Assembly: GCA_022563535.1 (NCBI GenBank)
Contig: JADFNE010000023.1
Span: forward strand, 1-64,000
Length of the DNA: 64,000 nucleotides
Direction: 5' to 3'
From: Myxococcales bacterium
GTDB taxonomy: Bacteria; Myxococcota_A; UBA9160; UBA4427
Shown: in pieces, positions 39,655-52,155 of the stretch
How positions within the stretch are numbered: position 1 is the first letter of the stretch
Layout of the letters: every line of letters starts with the position of its first letter
The notes under the pieces: model-generated
Database searches by the model: none
Seen by the model: the letters and a program-made list of their open reading frames with translations, nothing else
What the model was told of the DNA's origin: nothing
Position numbers and translations under genes: made by a program

Positions 39655-40575
39655 GTGTCACCCTGTCGCGTCATTGCAGTCGTGAACCAAAAGGGCGGAG
39701 TGGGGAAGACCACCACCGCGGTCAATCTCGCGGCTTGCTTCGCGGTTTCAGAGCGCCGAACCCTTTTGATCGACCTGGACCCCCAGGGGAATGCCAGCAG
39801 CGCCTTTGATGTAGTGAATCCACCATATCAAGTATATGACACATTAATCGGTCGCATGGCGATCAAGGAGGCGGTGCTCGAGACCCAACTCGACTGCCTT
39901 CAGCTGCTGGCCGCGGGCCCCGATTTGGTTGGCGCCGAGATCGAACTCGCGGCTGCCGAAGATCGCGCCGAGCGCCTGGCTGAAGTCGTCGTCGACGCCC
40001 GCAACGACTACGACCTGATCCTGATCGACTGTCCGCCCTCGCTCGGAATCTTGACCCTCAACGCGCTCACGGCCGCGGACTCAATTTTGATCCCACTTCA
40101 ATGTGAGTATTACGCCCTCGAAGGTTTGGCGCGTTTGCTGGAGACACGCGACCTGGTTCGCGCCCAACTCAATCCCGCTCTCGAACTCGAGGGCATCGCA
40201 CTCACCATGGTGGATATGCGAAATAACCTCAGTCGCCAGGTCGAATCCGAGGTGCGCCAACACTTTGGAGCCAAGGTCTATCGGACGCGGATCCCGCGCA
40301 ACGTTCGCCTGAGCGAAGCACCGAGTCACGGCAAGCCGATCCTGCTCTACGACATTCATTCGCGCGGAGCCGTGGCGTACCTGAAGCTTGCCGAAGAGAT
40401 GCTGTCGAATATCCCAAGAGAAGAGGACGCGACCGCTTCCAACGCAAACCGACAAGCTGAAAAACAGCTCGGCCAGGCATCTGAATCGAAACCATCAACA
40501 GCGAGATCATCCATATTGAAACCATCGATGTCGGAAACATCAATAACGAATAGACGGGGAACCCAACATGAGTAA
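39655..40575 (+). CDS. parA: Chromosome-partitioning ATPase ParA
   Basis: Walker-type ATPase that moves ParB-parS complexes, 306 residues. The deviant Walker A NQKGGVGKTTT is at residues 11-21, DLDPQGNAS near 42, and DCPPSLG near 125. No N-terminal DNA-binding domain, so it is the chromosomal (Soj-like) type. The C-terminal 45 residues are hydrophilic, Ser/Thr-rich and unlike core ParA. Start is GTG at 39655 with GAGAGG upstream. It overlaps parB by eight bases. Confidence 0.95.
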   Translation: MSPCRVIAVVNQKGGVGKTTTAVNLAACFAVSERRTLLIDLDPQGNASSAFDVVNPPYQVYDTLIGRMAIKEAVLETQLDCLQLLAAGPDLVGAEIELAAAEDRAERLAEVVVDARNDYDLILIDCPPSLGILTLNALTAADSILIPLQCEYYALEGLARLLETRDLVRAQLNPALELEGIALTMVDMRNNLSRQVESEVRQHFGAKVYRTRIPRNVRLSEAPSHGKPILLYDIHSRGAVAYLKLAEEMLSNIPREEDATASNANRQAEKQLGQASESKPSTARSSILKPSMSETSITNRRGTQHE

Positions 40576-41542
40576 TCGTCGCAACGCATTGGGTCGCGGT
40601 CTCGGAGCATTGATTCCTGGGGCCGGAAGTACGGAAGCACCGGCGACACCGCCCGCGTACGGCGAGCGCGTCCAGTCCGGTCACATTCGCGATATCCCTC
40701 GAGATGGGGCGCGAGACGCCGAATCGGCCCATCGGGCGGGATCGGGAGATCCAACACTTTTGAGAGTCGACGACATCGACCCCAACCCCGAGCAGCCGCG
40801 CCGTAACTTCGATGCGAATCAGCTCGAAGAACTCTCGCAGTCGATCCTGCGCCATGGCGTCCTGCAGCCGGTTGTCGTCCGGCGCGCCGGATCTCGCTAT
40901 GAGTTGATCGTCGGCGAGCGGCGTTGGCGCGCGACCCAGGCCGCGGGCCTGAAGACGATCCCCGCAGTGGTGGCGGACATCGCTCCCCAGGAGCGACTCG
41001 AAATCGCGATCATTGAGAACGTTCAAAGGCAGGACTTGAATCCGATCGAGCTCGCCTATGCGTATCGCGCGTTGATCGAGAGCGGTGCGACTCAAGAAGA
41101 GGTGGGGAAGAAGGTCAGCAAAGAGCGCTCGAGCATTACCAACCACGTACGCCTGCTCGATCTGTCCCGGGAAATTCAGGAAGACGTGGAACGGGGCCGC
41201 CTCACGATGGGTCACGCCAAGGCGCTCCTCCAGGTCGGAAATCCAGAACGGCGCCTGCATCTGCGCGATCGAATCGTGAACGAGCGGCTCTCGGTTCGGG
41301 AGGCGGAAATGCTGGGTCGCGAAATCGCCGGGCCAGTGGCCCGGACCGCACCGCGAAAACCGCGCAAAGCGTCCACGGTGCTGGATCCGAGCCTGGCGCC
41401 GGTTCTCGAAGCCCTCCAGCGACATTTGCAGACGCGGGTAAAAATCGTCGGCGGGACCGAGCGCGGAAGGATCGAGATCGAATACTTTGAGAAGGAGGAT
41501 CTCACGCGGATCGTGAGTCTCCTGATGGAAGGATCTCCTTGA
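40568..41542 (+). CDS. parB: Chromosome-partitioning protein ParB
   Basis: CTP-dependent DNA clamp that loads at parS, 324 residues. It starts with the ParA-stimulating basic region (RRNALGRGLGALI), followed by a longer than usual linker, then the N-terminal nuclease-like/CTPase domain with GERRWRA near residue 117 and ENVQRQDLNP near 152, and the helix-turn-helix GATQEEVGKKVSKERSSITN near 177 that contacts parS. Its targets are probably the parS-like sites in rsmG. Confidence 0.95.
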   Translation: MSNRRNALGRGLGALIPGAGSTEAPATPPAYGERVQSGHIRDIPRDGARDAESAHRAGSGDPTLLRVDDIDPNPEQPRRNFDANQLEELSQSILRHGVLQPVVVRRAGSRYELIVGERRWRATQAAGLKTIPAVVADIAPQERLEIAIIENVQRQDLNPIELAYAYRALIESGATQEEVGKKVSKERSSITNHVRLLDLSREIQEDVERGRLTMGHAKALLQVGNPERRLHLRDRIVNERLSVREAEMLGREIAGPVARTAPRKPRKASTVLDPSLAPVLEALQRHLQTRVKIVGGTERGRIEIEYFEKEDLTRIVSLLMEGSP

Positions 41543-41970
41543 GCCAGGTCGTCCCAGCTTCCCCGGCTTCGCGTCCGTCTTCCGCGGCGGATCCGTATCC
41601 CCCCGCGCCTCGCCAGGCAGGCCATCCGGCGCAGGAAGCAGCGCCGGTGATTCTCGCAGCGGGTGCCTCATTCGAAGGTTGGCTGACGTGCCGCAAGGCG
41701 GCGCGCATCGAAGGTTGTTTCCGCGGGACCGTGGTGGCCGAGGGTCGCATCGAGCTCGGCGAGGATGCTGAAGTGATCGGTCGAATCGAGGCGCGGGATA
41801 TCGTTGTGGCGGGGAGCTTCGAGGGCGAACTCGTCGCCAGCCATTGCATCGAACTTCTCGCAACCGCTCGGGTCACGGGTGAACTTTACGCGCGAGAACT
41901 CGCCGCGGAAGAGGGTTGTACGGTGTCGGGGCGCTGTCGCACCGGGTCGCCTCCAAAAGCCCCCCTCTGA
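41539..41970 (+). CDS. Bactofilin
   Basis: A 143-residue polymer-forming cytoskeletal protein. Residues about 40-130 have the bactofilin beta-helix pattern of short hydrophobic repeats with alternating glycines (GWLTCRKAARIEGCFRG, GRIEARDIVVAG, GELVASHCIELLA). The N-terminus is Pro/Ala-rich and disordered. In myxobacteria bactofilins next to parAB help arrange the chromosome-segregation machinery. The TTG start overlaps the parB stop (TTGA), so it is co-translated. Confidence 0.88.
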   Translation: MSQVVPASPASRPSSAADPYPPAPRQAGHPAQEAAPVILAAGASFEGWLTCRKAARIEGCFRGTVVAEGRIELGEDAEVIGRIEARDIVVAGSFEGELVASHCIELLATARVTGELYARELAAEEGCTVSGRCRTGSPPKAPL

Positions 41971-42282
41971 CCCGACGCGGTTCCCCGAACGTCTTGAATC
42001 TGCGCTCAACTATGCAAAAATTGCCGCGCTGAAAACTCCACATCAGGCGTCCGAAGCATTGCAAGTGCGACCCCAAAGCACCGAAGAGAGTGGGGAAGCA
42101 AAGCAGGCTGGAGCGCTCGATGGACGGGGGCCTGCAACAATCTGGCGCATCGACAATGGGTACGACTAGGCGAGCATACGAGCCCCCGAATGACCGCGGG
42201 CACGACGTTTTAGACACGGACACCGGTGACCTAGATAGATGAAGCGGCGCGCATCGCTTCCCGGCGCCCGGGAGAGAACCAG
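41971..42282. other. Gap between bactofilin and the F1 atp operon
   Basis: About 310 bases, GC-rich, with no convincing gene, strong hairpin or recognisable repeat. It should hold the promoter of the b'-b-delta-alpha-gamma-beta-epsilon operon, or be read through from parAB. Confidence 0.5.
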
Positions 42283-42873
42283 GTGACAAATCTACGAATG
42301 CGGTCCTCGACGCCGGCGCCCGGCGCGATGGCCTCGCCAACGCTCGGGCGAGCCCGAACCGTCGAGTTCTGTGTGCGCACCGCGGCGTGGATCGTGTTCG
42401 CAAGCCTGATCGCGACTCCGGCGTACGCTTCGGGCAAACTCGTACTCCTGCCCAACCCGACTACGCTCGTCCCCCTGATCATCGCGTTCGTGCTTTTGAT
42501 CGGACCCCTCAACGCGATGATCTTCCGTCCTCTACTCCGCGTACTCGACGAGCGCGACGCCAAGATTGCCGGAGCGACCCATGAAGCGGGGCAGTTGGTC
42601 GAGAGAGCGAGAGAGTTGACCCAGCGATACCGCGAGACGGTTCGAGAAGCGCGCGACGATGCCGAGGTTGCGCGCAAGCAACAACTCGAAGCAGCGCGTT
42701 CGGAACACGCTTCGATCACGAACGAAGCGCGAGCCCAATCAGAAGTTGAAATCAGGCGCGCGCGAGTAGACATCGAAGGCGCTCTCGTAGAAGCCCGGGA
42801 AACGCTCGAAGCCACATCTCGCGATCTCGCCAAGGTCGCGGCGGAGCGCATTCTCGGACGGCCACTGCAATGA
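42283..42873 (+). CDS. atpF': ATP synthase F0 subunit b'
   Basis: One of two b-type stator proteins, 196 residues. A hydrophobic N-terminal segment ending PAYASGK looks like a signal peptide, followed by the real membrane helix (LVPLIIAFVLLIGPLNAMI) near residue 62 and a long charged coiled coil rich in Glu, Arg and Ala. FRPLLRVLDERDAKI is typical of b/b' subunits. GTG at 42283 with GGGAGAG upstream; an ATG five codons later is possible. The stop overlaps the next start. Confidence 0.88.
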   Translation: MTNLRMRSSTPAPGAMASPTLGRARTVEFCVRTAAWIVFASLIATPAYASGKLVLLPNPTTLVPLIIAFVLLIGPLNAMIFRPLLRVLDERDAKIAGATHEAGQLVERARELTQRYRETVREARDDAEVARKQQLEAARSEHASITNEARAQSEVEIRRARVDIEGALVEARETLEATSRDLAKVAAERILGRPLQ

Positions 42874-43484
42874 GCATCCGTTCAGTGCGCGCCAAAGTAG
42901 ACAGCGGTCTTTGCGGGTTCGTCTTCGTCTTCGTCCTCGCCGGCTCGGCGCTTCCCGCCCATGCTTCTTCTGGCGGGTCGGGTCCCGGGGTCAAAGAGCT
43001 TCTCTGGCAGGCGGCCAATCTGGTCCTGCTGCTCTGCGTATTGTTCGCTGTTGCGCGCAAACCCATCTCGGCATACTTCGCCGAGCGGCGCGAACAGATC
43101 CGGAGCGACATCAAGGACGCCGACAAACTCCTCGCCGAAAGCCGCAAAGAGTTTGCGCAATGGCAGGGAAAGCTCGCGGAGATGGACCAGGAGATTGAGG
43201 GCATCCGCGAAGAGACGCGTCGCCGCGCCGAAGACGAGCGCGACCAGATCGTCGCGGCCGCTCACGATCGCGCCGAACGGATCAAGGCAGATGCTGTCGT
43301 CGCGATCGATCAGGAACTGCGCAACGCTCGGGTGGAGTTGCAAAAAGAAGCCGCAACCATCGCCGTAGATCTCGCGGCCACGATGCTCGACCAGCAGGTC
43401 GACGATCGCGACCGCGACCGCCTGCTCGATGAGTTCATCACGTACGTTGAGCCGAATGGTTCTGCCAACGGGAACGGGAGGTAG
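42870..43484 (+). CDS. atpF: ATP synthase F0 subunit b
   Basis: Second b-type stator subunit, 204 residues. Again a signal-like N-terminus ends in PAHASSG, then the membrane helix LLWQAANLVLLLCVLFAVA near residue 44, and a coiled coil to the end. The motif RKPISAYFAERREQI matches bacterial b subunits. Two b-type genes rather than one is seen in photosynthetic bacteria and in some deltaproteobacteria. ATGA overlap with b'. Confidence 0.9.
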   Translation: MSIRSVRAKVDSGLCGFVFVFVLAGSALPAHASSGGSGPGVKELLWQAANLVLLLCVLFAVARKPISAYFAERREQIRSDIKDADKLLAESRKEFAQWQGKLAEMDQEIEGIREETRRRAEDERDQIVAAAHDRAERIKADAVVAIDQELRNARVELQKEAATIAVDLAATMLDQQVDDRDRDRLLDEFITYVEPNGSANGNGR

Positions 43485-43487
43485 CTC

Positions 43488-44033
43488 GTGCCGACTTCAG
43501 CCGCCGCACGGCGCTACGCCAAGGCGCTCTTCATGCTGGCAAAAGAGGACCGTCGCGTGAGCGAAGTCGGAGCCGAACTCGACACGCTCGCAGGGCTGCT
43601 CGCCGACAGCGAGGACCTGCGCAAAGCCCTGATGACCCCGCTCCATCCCGTGAGTGAGCGCAAGGCAGTTCTCCGATCAGTATCTGAGGCCGCCGGTATG
43701 GGCTCCGTGATTCGCAACTTCTACAGCTATCTGATCGACCAGCGACGCCTGGTCGAGTTCTACGGCATTCGCGAAGAGTACCAACACCTCGCCGATGAAG
43801 ATGCGGGTTTGATCAAGGCCATCGTAACCACCGCCAGCCCGCTCGACGATCGACGCAAGGATCGTCTGCGGCGCGCGCTTTCCGCGCGCACCGGTCGCGA
43901 GGTGCAACTCGATGTCCAGATCGACCCCGACTTGATCGGCGGTGCAATCGCCAAGGTCGGAGGCATGGTCTTCGACGGAAGTCTCCGCGCGCAGCTCCAC
44001 CAGCTGCGCGTCAATCTCACTAAGGAATCCTGA
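43488..44033 (+). CDS. atpH: ATP synthase F1 subunit delta
   Basis: Links the F1 head to the b stator, 181 residues. The N-terminal helical bundle begins AAARRYAKALF and the C-terminal domain has DPDLIGGAIAKVGGMVFDGS, the family's most conserved segment. GTG start three bases after the b stop. Confidence 0.94.
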   Translation: MPTSAAARRYAKALFMLAKEDRRVSEVGAELDTLAGLLADSEDLRKALMTPLHPVSERKAVLRSVSEAAGMGSVIRNFYSYLIDQRRLVEFYGIREEYQHLADEDAGLIKAIVTTASPLDDRRKDRLRRALSARTGREVQLDVQIDPDLIGGAIAKVGGMVFDGSLRAQLHQLRVNLTKES

Positions 44034-44036
44034 CCC

Positions 44037-45587
44037 ATGAACATCCGACCCGGAGAGATCACCGACATTCTGAAGCGGGAAATCCGCGAATACGATCGAG
44101 AGATCGACGTCGCGGAGACCGGCACCGTGCTTTCGGCCGGTGACGGCATCGCGCGGGTCTACGGTCTCGACAACGTGCTCGCGGGAGAGCTGGTCGAATT
44201 TCCCGGCGGCCTGCGCGGGATGGTGCTGAACCTCGAAGAAGACAACGTCGGCGTTGCGGTGATGGGCGAAGCGCATCACATCAAAGAAGGCGACATCGTA
44301 AAGCGCACCGGCCGCATTATCGAAGTGCCGGTAGGCGACGCGATGTTGGGCCGTGTAGTGGACGGGCTCGGGAAGCCGATCGACGGCAAGGGCCCGATCG
44401 AGACCTCCGAGTACCGGCAGGTTGAACTCAAGGCCCCGGGTATCGTGACTCGTAAGTCGGTGGATGAATCTCTGGCAACCGGCATCAAGGCCATTGACGC
44501 CATGGTGCCGATCGGCCGCGGTCAGCGCGAACTCATCATCGGCGATCGCCAGACGGGCAAGACGGCAGTCGCGATCGACGCGATCATCAACCAGAAGGGA
44601 ACCGGCGTCCTTTGCATCTACGTCGCAATCGGGCAGAAGCTGAGTACGGTCGCCCAGGTGATGGAAAAACTTATCCAGCACGATGCGATGGAGTACACCG
44701 TCATCGTCGCCGCGACGGCTTCCGAACCCGCACCACTCCAGTTCATCTCCCCCTACACGGGCTGCACCATCGGCGAGTACTTCCGCGATACGGGCCGACA
44801 CGCACTGATTGTCTACGATGATCTTTCCAAGCAGGCCGTAGCCTACCGCCAGCTCTCACTCTTGCTGCGCCGGCCGCCGGGACGCGAAGCCTACCCGGGC
44901 GACGTCTTCTACATTCATTCACGGTTGCTCGAACGTGCATGCAAGCTCAACGACGATCTTGGGGGTGGAAGCCTCACGGCACTTCCCATCATCGAGACCC
45001 AGGCGGGGGACGTTTCGGCCTACATCCCGACCAACGTCATTTCCATTACCGACGGCCAGATCTTCCTGGAAACGGATCTCTTCAACTCGGGCATCCGACC
45101 GGCGATCAATGTGGGCCTTTCGGTTTCGCGGGTAGGCGGCGCAGCCCAAAAGAAAGCCATGAAGTCGGTAGCGGGCTCGCTCAAGTTGAGTCTCGCCCAG
45201 TATCGCGAGATGGAGGCCTTCGCACAGTTCGGTAGCGACCTCGATCATACGACCCAGGAACAGATCGCCAATGGTCAACGCCAGGTCGAGATCCTGAAGC
45301 AGGGGCAGTACTCGCCCATGTCGATGGAAGAGCAGGTGATTTCGATTTATGCGGCGACACCCCAGAAGACTCGCAAGTCCTGGGTTCGGGATATCGCAGT
45401 CAAAGAGGTTCAGGCCTACGAGAAAGAAATGCAGATATACATGCGGGCGAGTCATTCGGAGGTCCTCGATGCGATCCGCGACAGCGGAAAGCTGGAGAGC
45501 GACACCGAAAAGAAGCTGATCGCGGCACTCGACAAGTTTGCCGAGATCTACCAACCCAGATCAACCTCAGGCACCGAGGCCAGCTAA
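44037..45587 (+). CDS. atpA: ATP synthase F1 subunit alpha
   Basis: Non-catalytic nucleotide-binding subunit, 516 residues. The P-loop is GDRQTGKTA near residue 170, [10 protein letters not shown] precedes it, and SYSRVGG-like [10 protein letters not shown] near 362 has the arginine that reaches into the catalytic site. Four bases after atpH. Confidence 0.97.
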   Translation: MNIRPGEITDILKREIREYDREIDVAETGTVLSAGDGIARVYGLDNVLAGELVEFPGGLRGMVLNLEEDNVGVAVMGEAHHIKEGDIVKRTGRIIEVPVGDAMLGRVVDGLGKPIDGKGPIETSEYRQVELKAPGIVTRKSVDESLATGIKAIDAMVPIGRGQRELIIGDRQTGKTAVAIDAIINQKGTGVLCIYVAIGQKLSTVAQVMEKLIQHDAMEYTVIVAATASEPAPLQFISPYTGCTIGEYFRDTGRHALIVYDDLSKQAVAYRQLSLLLRRPPGREAYPGDVFYIHSRLLERACKLNDDLGGGSLTALPIIETQAGDVSAYIPTNVISITDGQIFLETDLFNSGIRPAINVGLSVSRVGGAAQKKAMKSVAGSLKLSLAQYREMEAFAQFGSDLDHTTQEQIANGQRQVEILKQGQYSPMSMEEQVISIYAATPQKTRKSWVRDIAVKEVQAYEKEMQIYMRASHSEVLDAIRDSGKLESDTEKKLIAALDKFAEIYQPRSTSGTEAS

Positions 45588-46463
45588 GTGCCAAGCTTGA
45601 AGGACATCAAGCGCCGGATCACGAGCGTAAAAAATACGCAAAAGATCACGAGCGCAATGAAGATGGTCGCTGCCGCCAAGCTGCGCCGGGCACAAGAGGC
45701 GATCGAGAACGCGCGCCCTTATGCGGAGCGCATGCGCGCGACCCTTGAAGAGGTCGCGGGGGGCATGGGGACGGTTGAACACCCACTGTTCGAAGCACGA
45801 GAAACGGTTCGCTCACTGGAGTTGATCATCGTCACCTCGGACCGCGGTCTCGCCGGTGCGTTCAACAACGCAGTGATCAAGTTTGCCGAAGGGATCTTGC
45901 GGGAACGCGAAGCGGGCCTTTCAAAAGTTTCCTTGACCCTGCTGGGCAAGAAAGTCGGCGACTACTATCGCCGGCGCCGCGCCGATGAAATTCGCGAGGC
46001 AAAGCCCGTCGGCAAATCCATCTCATACGCCGATGCGGCCGAAGTGGCTCGAGGGGCTGCTCGACGTTTTGAAGCTGGCGAGGTGGACGAGGTTGTCCTC
46101 ATCTACAGCGAGTTCATCACCACCATGACCCAGACTCCACGCAGCGTTCAGTTGCTTCCCTTTAAAGCCCCGGAAGAAGCGGTAGAGGAAGAAGGCGCGG
46201 CCAAGAGCCCCTACGAGATTGAGCCCAACGCCGAGAGTCTGCTCGCGGTGTTGGTGCCCAAGGCCGTCGAAGTCGAAGTGTTCCGTGCCCTGCTGGAAAG
46301 TCAGGCGGGTGAACACGCCGCGCGCATGGCCGCGATGGAAAGCGCAACGCAGAACACGCAAGAATTGATAGAAAAGCTCACGCTGCAGTACAACCGCGCA
46401 CGCCAGGCGGCCATTACCAGCGAGCTGGTCGAGATCGTTACGGGCGCTCAAGCGCTCGAGTAG
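45588..46463 (+). CDS. atpG: ATP synthase F1 subunit gamma
   Basis: Central rotor shaft, 291 residues. The N-terminus KDIKRRITSVKNTQKITSAM and the C-terminal helix with MAAMESATQNTQELIEKL are diagnostic. The GTG directly follows the atpA stop. An acidic insertion (AVEEEGAAKS) lies in the middle domain. Confidence 0.96.
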   Translation: MPSLKDIKRRITSVKNTQKITSAMKMVAAAKLRRAQEAIENARPYAERMRATLEEVAGGMGTVEHPLFEARETVRSLELIIVTSDRGLAGAFNNAVIKFAEGILREREAGLSKVSLTLLGKKVGDYYRRRRADEIREAKPVGKSISYADAAEVARGAARRFEAGEVDEVVLIYSEFITTMTQTPRSVQLLPFKAPEEAVEEEGAAKSPYEIEPNAESLLAVLVPKAVEVEVFRALLESQAGEHAARMAAMESATQNTQELIEKLTLQYNRARQAAITSELVEIVTGAQALE

Positions 46464-46495
46464 GAATCACGGATAGACGCGTATTGAACGACTAG

Positions 46496-47929
<1,434 letters not shown>

Positions 47930-47931
47930 CG

Positions 47932-48339
47932 TTGTCCCTCGATCTCATCATCGTGACGCCCGAAGGAGAGGCGTACTCGGGCACGGTCGACCAGGTGGTG
48001 TTGCCCGGCTCTGAAGGCGAGTTTGGCGTGCTCGAACAACACGAGCGCACATTGGCGCCGCTGCACCACGGTGCGATCGAGATCAAGCTCGCGTCGGGCA
48101 GCGAGTGGGCTGCGGTTTCGAACGGCTTCGCGGACGTCAGTTCGGAACGGGTGGTGGTGCTGGCAGATTATTGTGTCATGGCGGGCGCAATCGACAAAGC
48201 CCAGGTACAAGAATCTCTGAACGAAGCCCAGGCGGAGCTGGCTGCACTGGCCGAGGGTGAAGAGAACGAGTCCCGACGCGAGACCCTGAACGAGATCGTC
48301 CGCAAAGGCGAAGTACAGCTCGAGGTCGTGGACAAGTAG
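47932..48339 (+). CDS. atpC: ATP synthase F1 subunit epsilon
   Basis: Regulatory rotor subunit, 135 residues. The N-terminal beta sandwich is clear (VTPEGEAYSGTVDQVVLPGSEGEFGVL, with LA..L and GFADV further on), followed by the two-helix C-terminal domain. TTG start two bases after the atpD stop. The stop codon lies in a 14-bp tandem duplication. Confidence 0.93.
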   Translation: MSLDLIIVTPEGEAYSGTVDQVVLPGSEGEFGVLEQHERTLAPLHHGAIEIKLASGSEWAAVSNGFADVSSERVVVLADYCVMAGAIDKAQVQESLNEAQAELAALAEGEENESRRETLNEIVRKGEVQLEVVDK

Positions 48340-48353
48340 TCGTGGACAAGTAG
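48326..48353 (+). repeat. 14-bp exact tandem duplication over the atpC stop
   Basis: TCGTGGACAAGTAG at 48326-48339 and again at 48340-48353. It duplicates the last codons and stop of atpC. Confidence 0.85.
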
Positions 48354-48373
48354 CTTCGACGAGCAGCTCGCCT

Positions 48374-48967
48374 CTAGCTGGCTTTGACCGCTCGCGCTTT
48401 GAGCTTTACCTGTCCGTCCACCACTTCGACGCGAAACGTCACGTCCTTCACCCCCAGCTTCTTCTTGATCGCTGCCGCTTGTTTGTCGATTACGGACTGA
48501 AGCTTCGCGGGGGTGAGGCCCTTGACATTCTGGCCACAAGTCTTCGCGGCCTCGATGTAGCTGTTGAAGATGTCCTCGTCAGCGGAACCCGGAGTCGCCC
48601 GGGTATCTGCGGGCGAATCTGCGGGCGAAGAAGAAATCGCAGCCTCGTTGCGAGCACGGTCGTGGAGGTTCGCCTTGAAGACGTGGCGCTGATACGTCCC
48701 GTTCTCGATTTTCCGCAGCGTGTCGTCCCAGCGGCGCTTGTAGGTCATGAACATCTGGTTGATGGTCTGGAACTTGAATCGCTCGGCTGTGTTCTTGATC
48801 ACGCCGTTGCTCAAGCGGATCATGACCTTCTGAATCTCGGCACGCGCATTCGCGGGTTCGCGCGGCCGCGAACCCAAAAAATACTGCTCGTAGTCGCGTC
48901 GCAGCGTTTTGAGCTTCATCTCGATCAAACGAAGCTCTTCAGTGAGTATCGTGGGTTCGTTCCGCAT
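48374..48967 (-). CDS. MXAN_5187 C-terminal domain-like protein
   Basis: A 197-residue hydrophilic protein without signal peptide or membrane segments. The N-terminal half (about 5-100) carries the pattern L...LRRDYEQYFLG, followed by NTAERFKFQTI, and RKIENGTYQRHV, which matches the domain named after Myxococcus MXAN_5187. The C-terminal 70 residues form a second conserved-looking part (about 125-190). The function of this domain is unknown. It lies tail to tail with atpC, 34 bases apart. Confidence 0.7.
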   Translation of the reverse strand: MRNEPTILTEELRLIEMKLKTLRRDYEQYFLGSRPREPANARAEIQKVMIRLSNGVIKNTAERFKFQTINQMFMTYKRRWDDTLRKIENGTYQRHVFKANLHDRARNEAAISSSPADSPADTRATPGSADEDIFNSYIEAAKTCGQNVKGLTPAKLQSVIDKQAAAIKKKLGVKDVTFRVEVVDGQVKLKARAVKAS

Positions 48968-49054
48968 TGGGGGATTTATCGGATGTACGAATGGGGTCCT
49001 TTAGCTACGACCCTTCTCTCTCCTGAGCTCGCGGAGAGCTGGTAGTCTCCCGGC

Positions 49055-50224
49055 GTGAATCCAAAATTCCTCCACAATCTCGTGATTCTTGACCCCGAAG
49101 TTGCGACTTCGCGAAGGGGTGGGGTTCTGGTCGAAAACGGGAAAATTGCCGCCGTGTTTGGGGAGCAGGACCCGGCGCCCGAATCCGCTGAACGGGTCAA
49201 TTTAGAGGGTTTCGCGCTGGCCCCGGGCCTGCTGGACCTTCATTTCCATGGCGAGTTGATCTTTGCCGCGCCCGCTGAAGTGCCGGCCGCGCTGGAGCGG
49301 ACCGCCGAAGCGCTGCTGGGGATGGGAACAACCGGCTTCCTGGCGACTACGGTGGCCTGGAATGACGCGCGGATCGAGCAATGGGTAACGCAAAGTCGAG
49401 ACTTTATGACGCAAACGCGTCAATCCGGTGCGCAGCTCCTGGGGGTCCATCTCGAAGGGCCTTGGATCAACCCAGCGGCCGCGGGAGCTCAGCCGGGAGA
49501 GTCGATCCGGCCGTTTGACCCCAAAAAAGACGATTTATTCCTGGATTCTGCTCGAGATGTCCTGAAAATGGTGACATTTGCGCCCGAATGTCATGGCGGC
49601 CTGGAACTGCTCGCTGCCTTGAGGGGCCGAGAAATCGTCGCCTCGTTGGGCCATAGCCTCGCTAGCCAAAATGTCCTTGACGCATGCGTCAAAAGCGAGA
49701 TGACGCACGTAACCCACCTCTTCAACGCGATGGGGCCCATCCATCACCGCGAGCCAGGGCTGGCGGGTTGGGCCTTGGCGGAGGACCGGGTCAGCTGCGA
49801 CCTCATTTGCGACGGGGTCCACGTCCACCCCGCCATGGTCCGCACGGCCTGTCGGGCAAAGGGCGAGCAACTCATGCTCATCACCGACCGGATTCAACCG
49901 CCCGCGGCTGCTGATTTGGACTCGGTCTCGTTCGGTTCGGGCCCAGTCCACGACGACGGCGATGCAATTCGCCTGGCCGACGGCGGACTCGCGGGCAGCA
50001 ACCTCAGTCTCGATCGCGCAGTGCGGAACGTCCAGGCGTACGGCGCAATGAATCGCATCGAAGCAATTGCCGCCGCAACCCTGCGCCCGGCACGGCTACT
50101 TGGAATCGAATCCCAACGCGGAACCCTGCGCCCGGGAGCGCGAGCAGACTTCGCAATCTTCGACGCCGAAGACAATGTCCACGAAACCTGGATTGCAGGC
50201 GAACGAGTCTTCGCGCGCAACTGA
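49055..50224 (+). CDS. nagA: N-acetylglucosamine-6-phosphate deacetylase
   Basis: Amidohydrolase converting GlcNAc-6-phosphate to glucosamine-6-phosphate in amino-sugar recycling, 389 residues. Metal and substrate motifs in order: LDLHFHGE near residue 63, GVHLEGPW near 130, SLGHS near 190, THLFNAM near 212, CDGVHVHP near 247 and LITDRIQ near 270. The HxH in the first motif suggests a metal site of the Bacillus type. GTG start at 49055; AT-poor short leader divergent from the MXAN_5187-like gene. nagB is not nearby. Confidence 0.9.
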   Translation: MNPKFLHNLVILDPEVATSRRGGVLVENGKIAAVFGEQDPAPESAERVNLEGFALAPGLLDLHFHGELIFAAPAEVPAALERTAEALLGMGTTGFLATTVAWNDARIEQWVTQSRDFMTQTRQSGAQLLGVHLEGPWINPAAAGAQPGESIRPFDPKKDDLFLDSARDVLKMVTFAPECHGGLELLAALRGREIVASLGHSLASQNVLDACVKSEMTHVTHLFNAMGPIHHREPGLAGWALAEDRVSCDLICDGVHVHPAMVRTACRAKGEQLMLITDRIQPPAAADLDSVSFGSGPVHDDGDAIRLADGGLAGSNLSLDRAVRNVQAYGAMNRIEAIAAATLRPARLLGIESQRGTLRPGARADFAIFDAEDNVHETWIAGERVFARN

Positions 50225-50253
50225 GTTCTGCGAATCGTAATTGCGGACGACCG

Positions 50254-50936
50254 CTAATCAACCAGCGCCCGGGTCAGCGCATCGATCGCCAGCACGTCCT
50301 TGGCCGGAAGCTCTCCCTTCGCCGCGTGTTCGATCTCTCCAACCAACAATGGACCCAGTTCTGCGCGCAGGTGACTGAGGTTTGCACGGTCTGAATTCGA
50401 CAGCGATCCATCGGCGTCGCAGAGAATCACCCCCGCTAGCGCAAGGCCGCGGCGTTCCACCTCACGCAACGTCAACAACGTATGGTTGATGGTTCCGAGC
50501 GCCATCCGGGCCACTACGATCACGGCTAGATCCAATTGCTGCGCGAGATCTCCCATGTCGCTGCCGGACGTGGTGGGGACCAGCAAGCCCCCCGCGCCCT
50601 CGACCACCATCAGTTCGTGGCGGCCCGCAATCTCTGCGAAGGATTGCGCAAGCAGTTCGAGATCCACCTCGCGTGCCTCAGCCGCTGCCGCAACATTGGG
50701 AGCGGCCGGCATGGCGAACTGCAGCGGACAGATTTCTTCAATCCCATCCCCAACCCCCGCAGCATCGCGCAGAGCCAGGGCGTCCAACGGTCCCGCGACC
50801 CCTACCCCAGTCTCGATCGGCTTCATGACCCCGACATCGATTCCGCGCTCGCGCAATCCGCGCACGAGTGCGCACGCGGCGACGGTCTTGCCAACGCCGG
50901 TGTCGGTTCCCGTGACGAAGAAGCCGAGCCGTCGCA

Positions 50937-50937
<1 letters not shown>
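50254..50937 (-). CDS. bioD: Dethiobiotin synthetase
   Basis: Closes the ureido ring of dethiobiotin, the third enzyme of biotin ring assembly, 227 residues. P-loop GTDTGVGKT at residues 9-17, MKPIETG with the substrate lysine near 37, and VEGAGGLLVP near 118. The ATG at 50937 is chosen since it overlaps the bioF stop (TGATG) and places GFFVTGTDTG at the N-terminus. Last gene of a bioB-bioF-bioD operon. Confidence 0.93.
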
Positions 50938-52148
<1,211 letters not shown>

Positions 52149-52155
52149 GCTGCGA

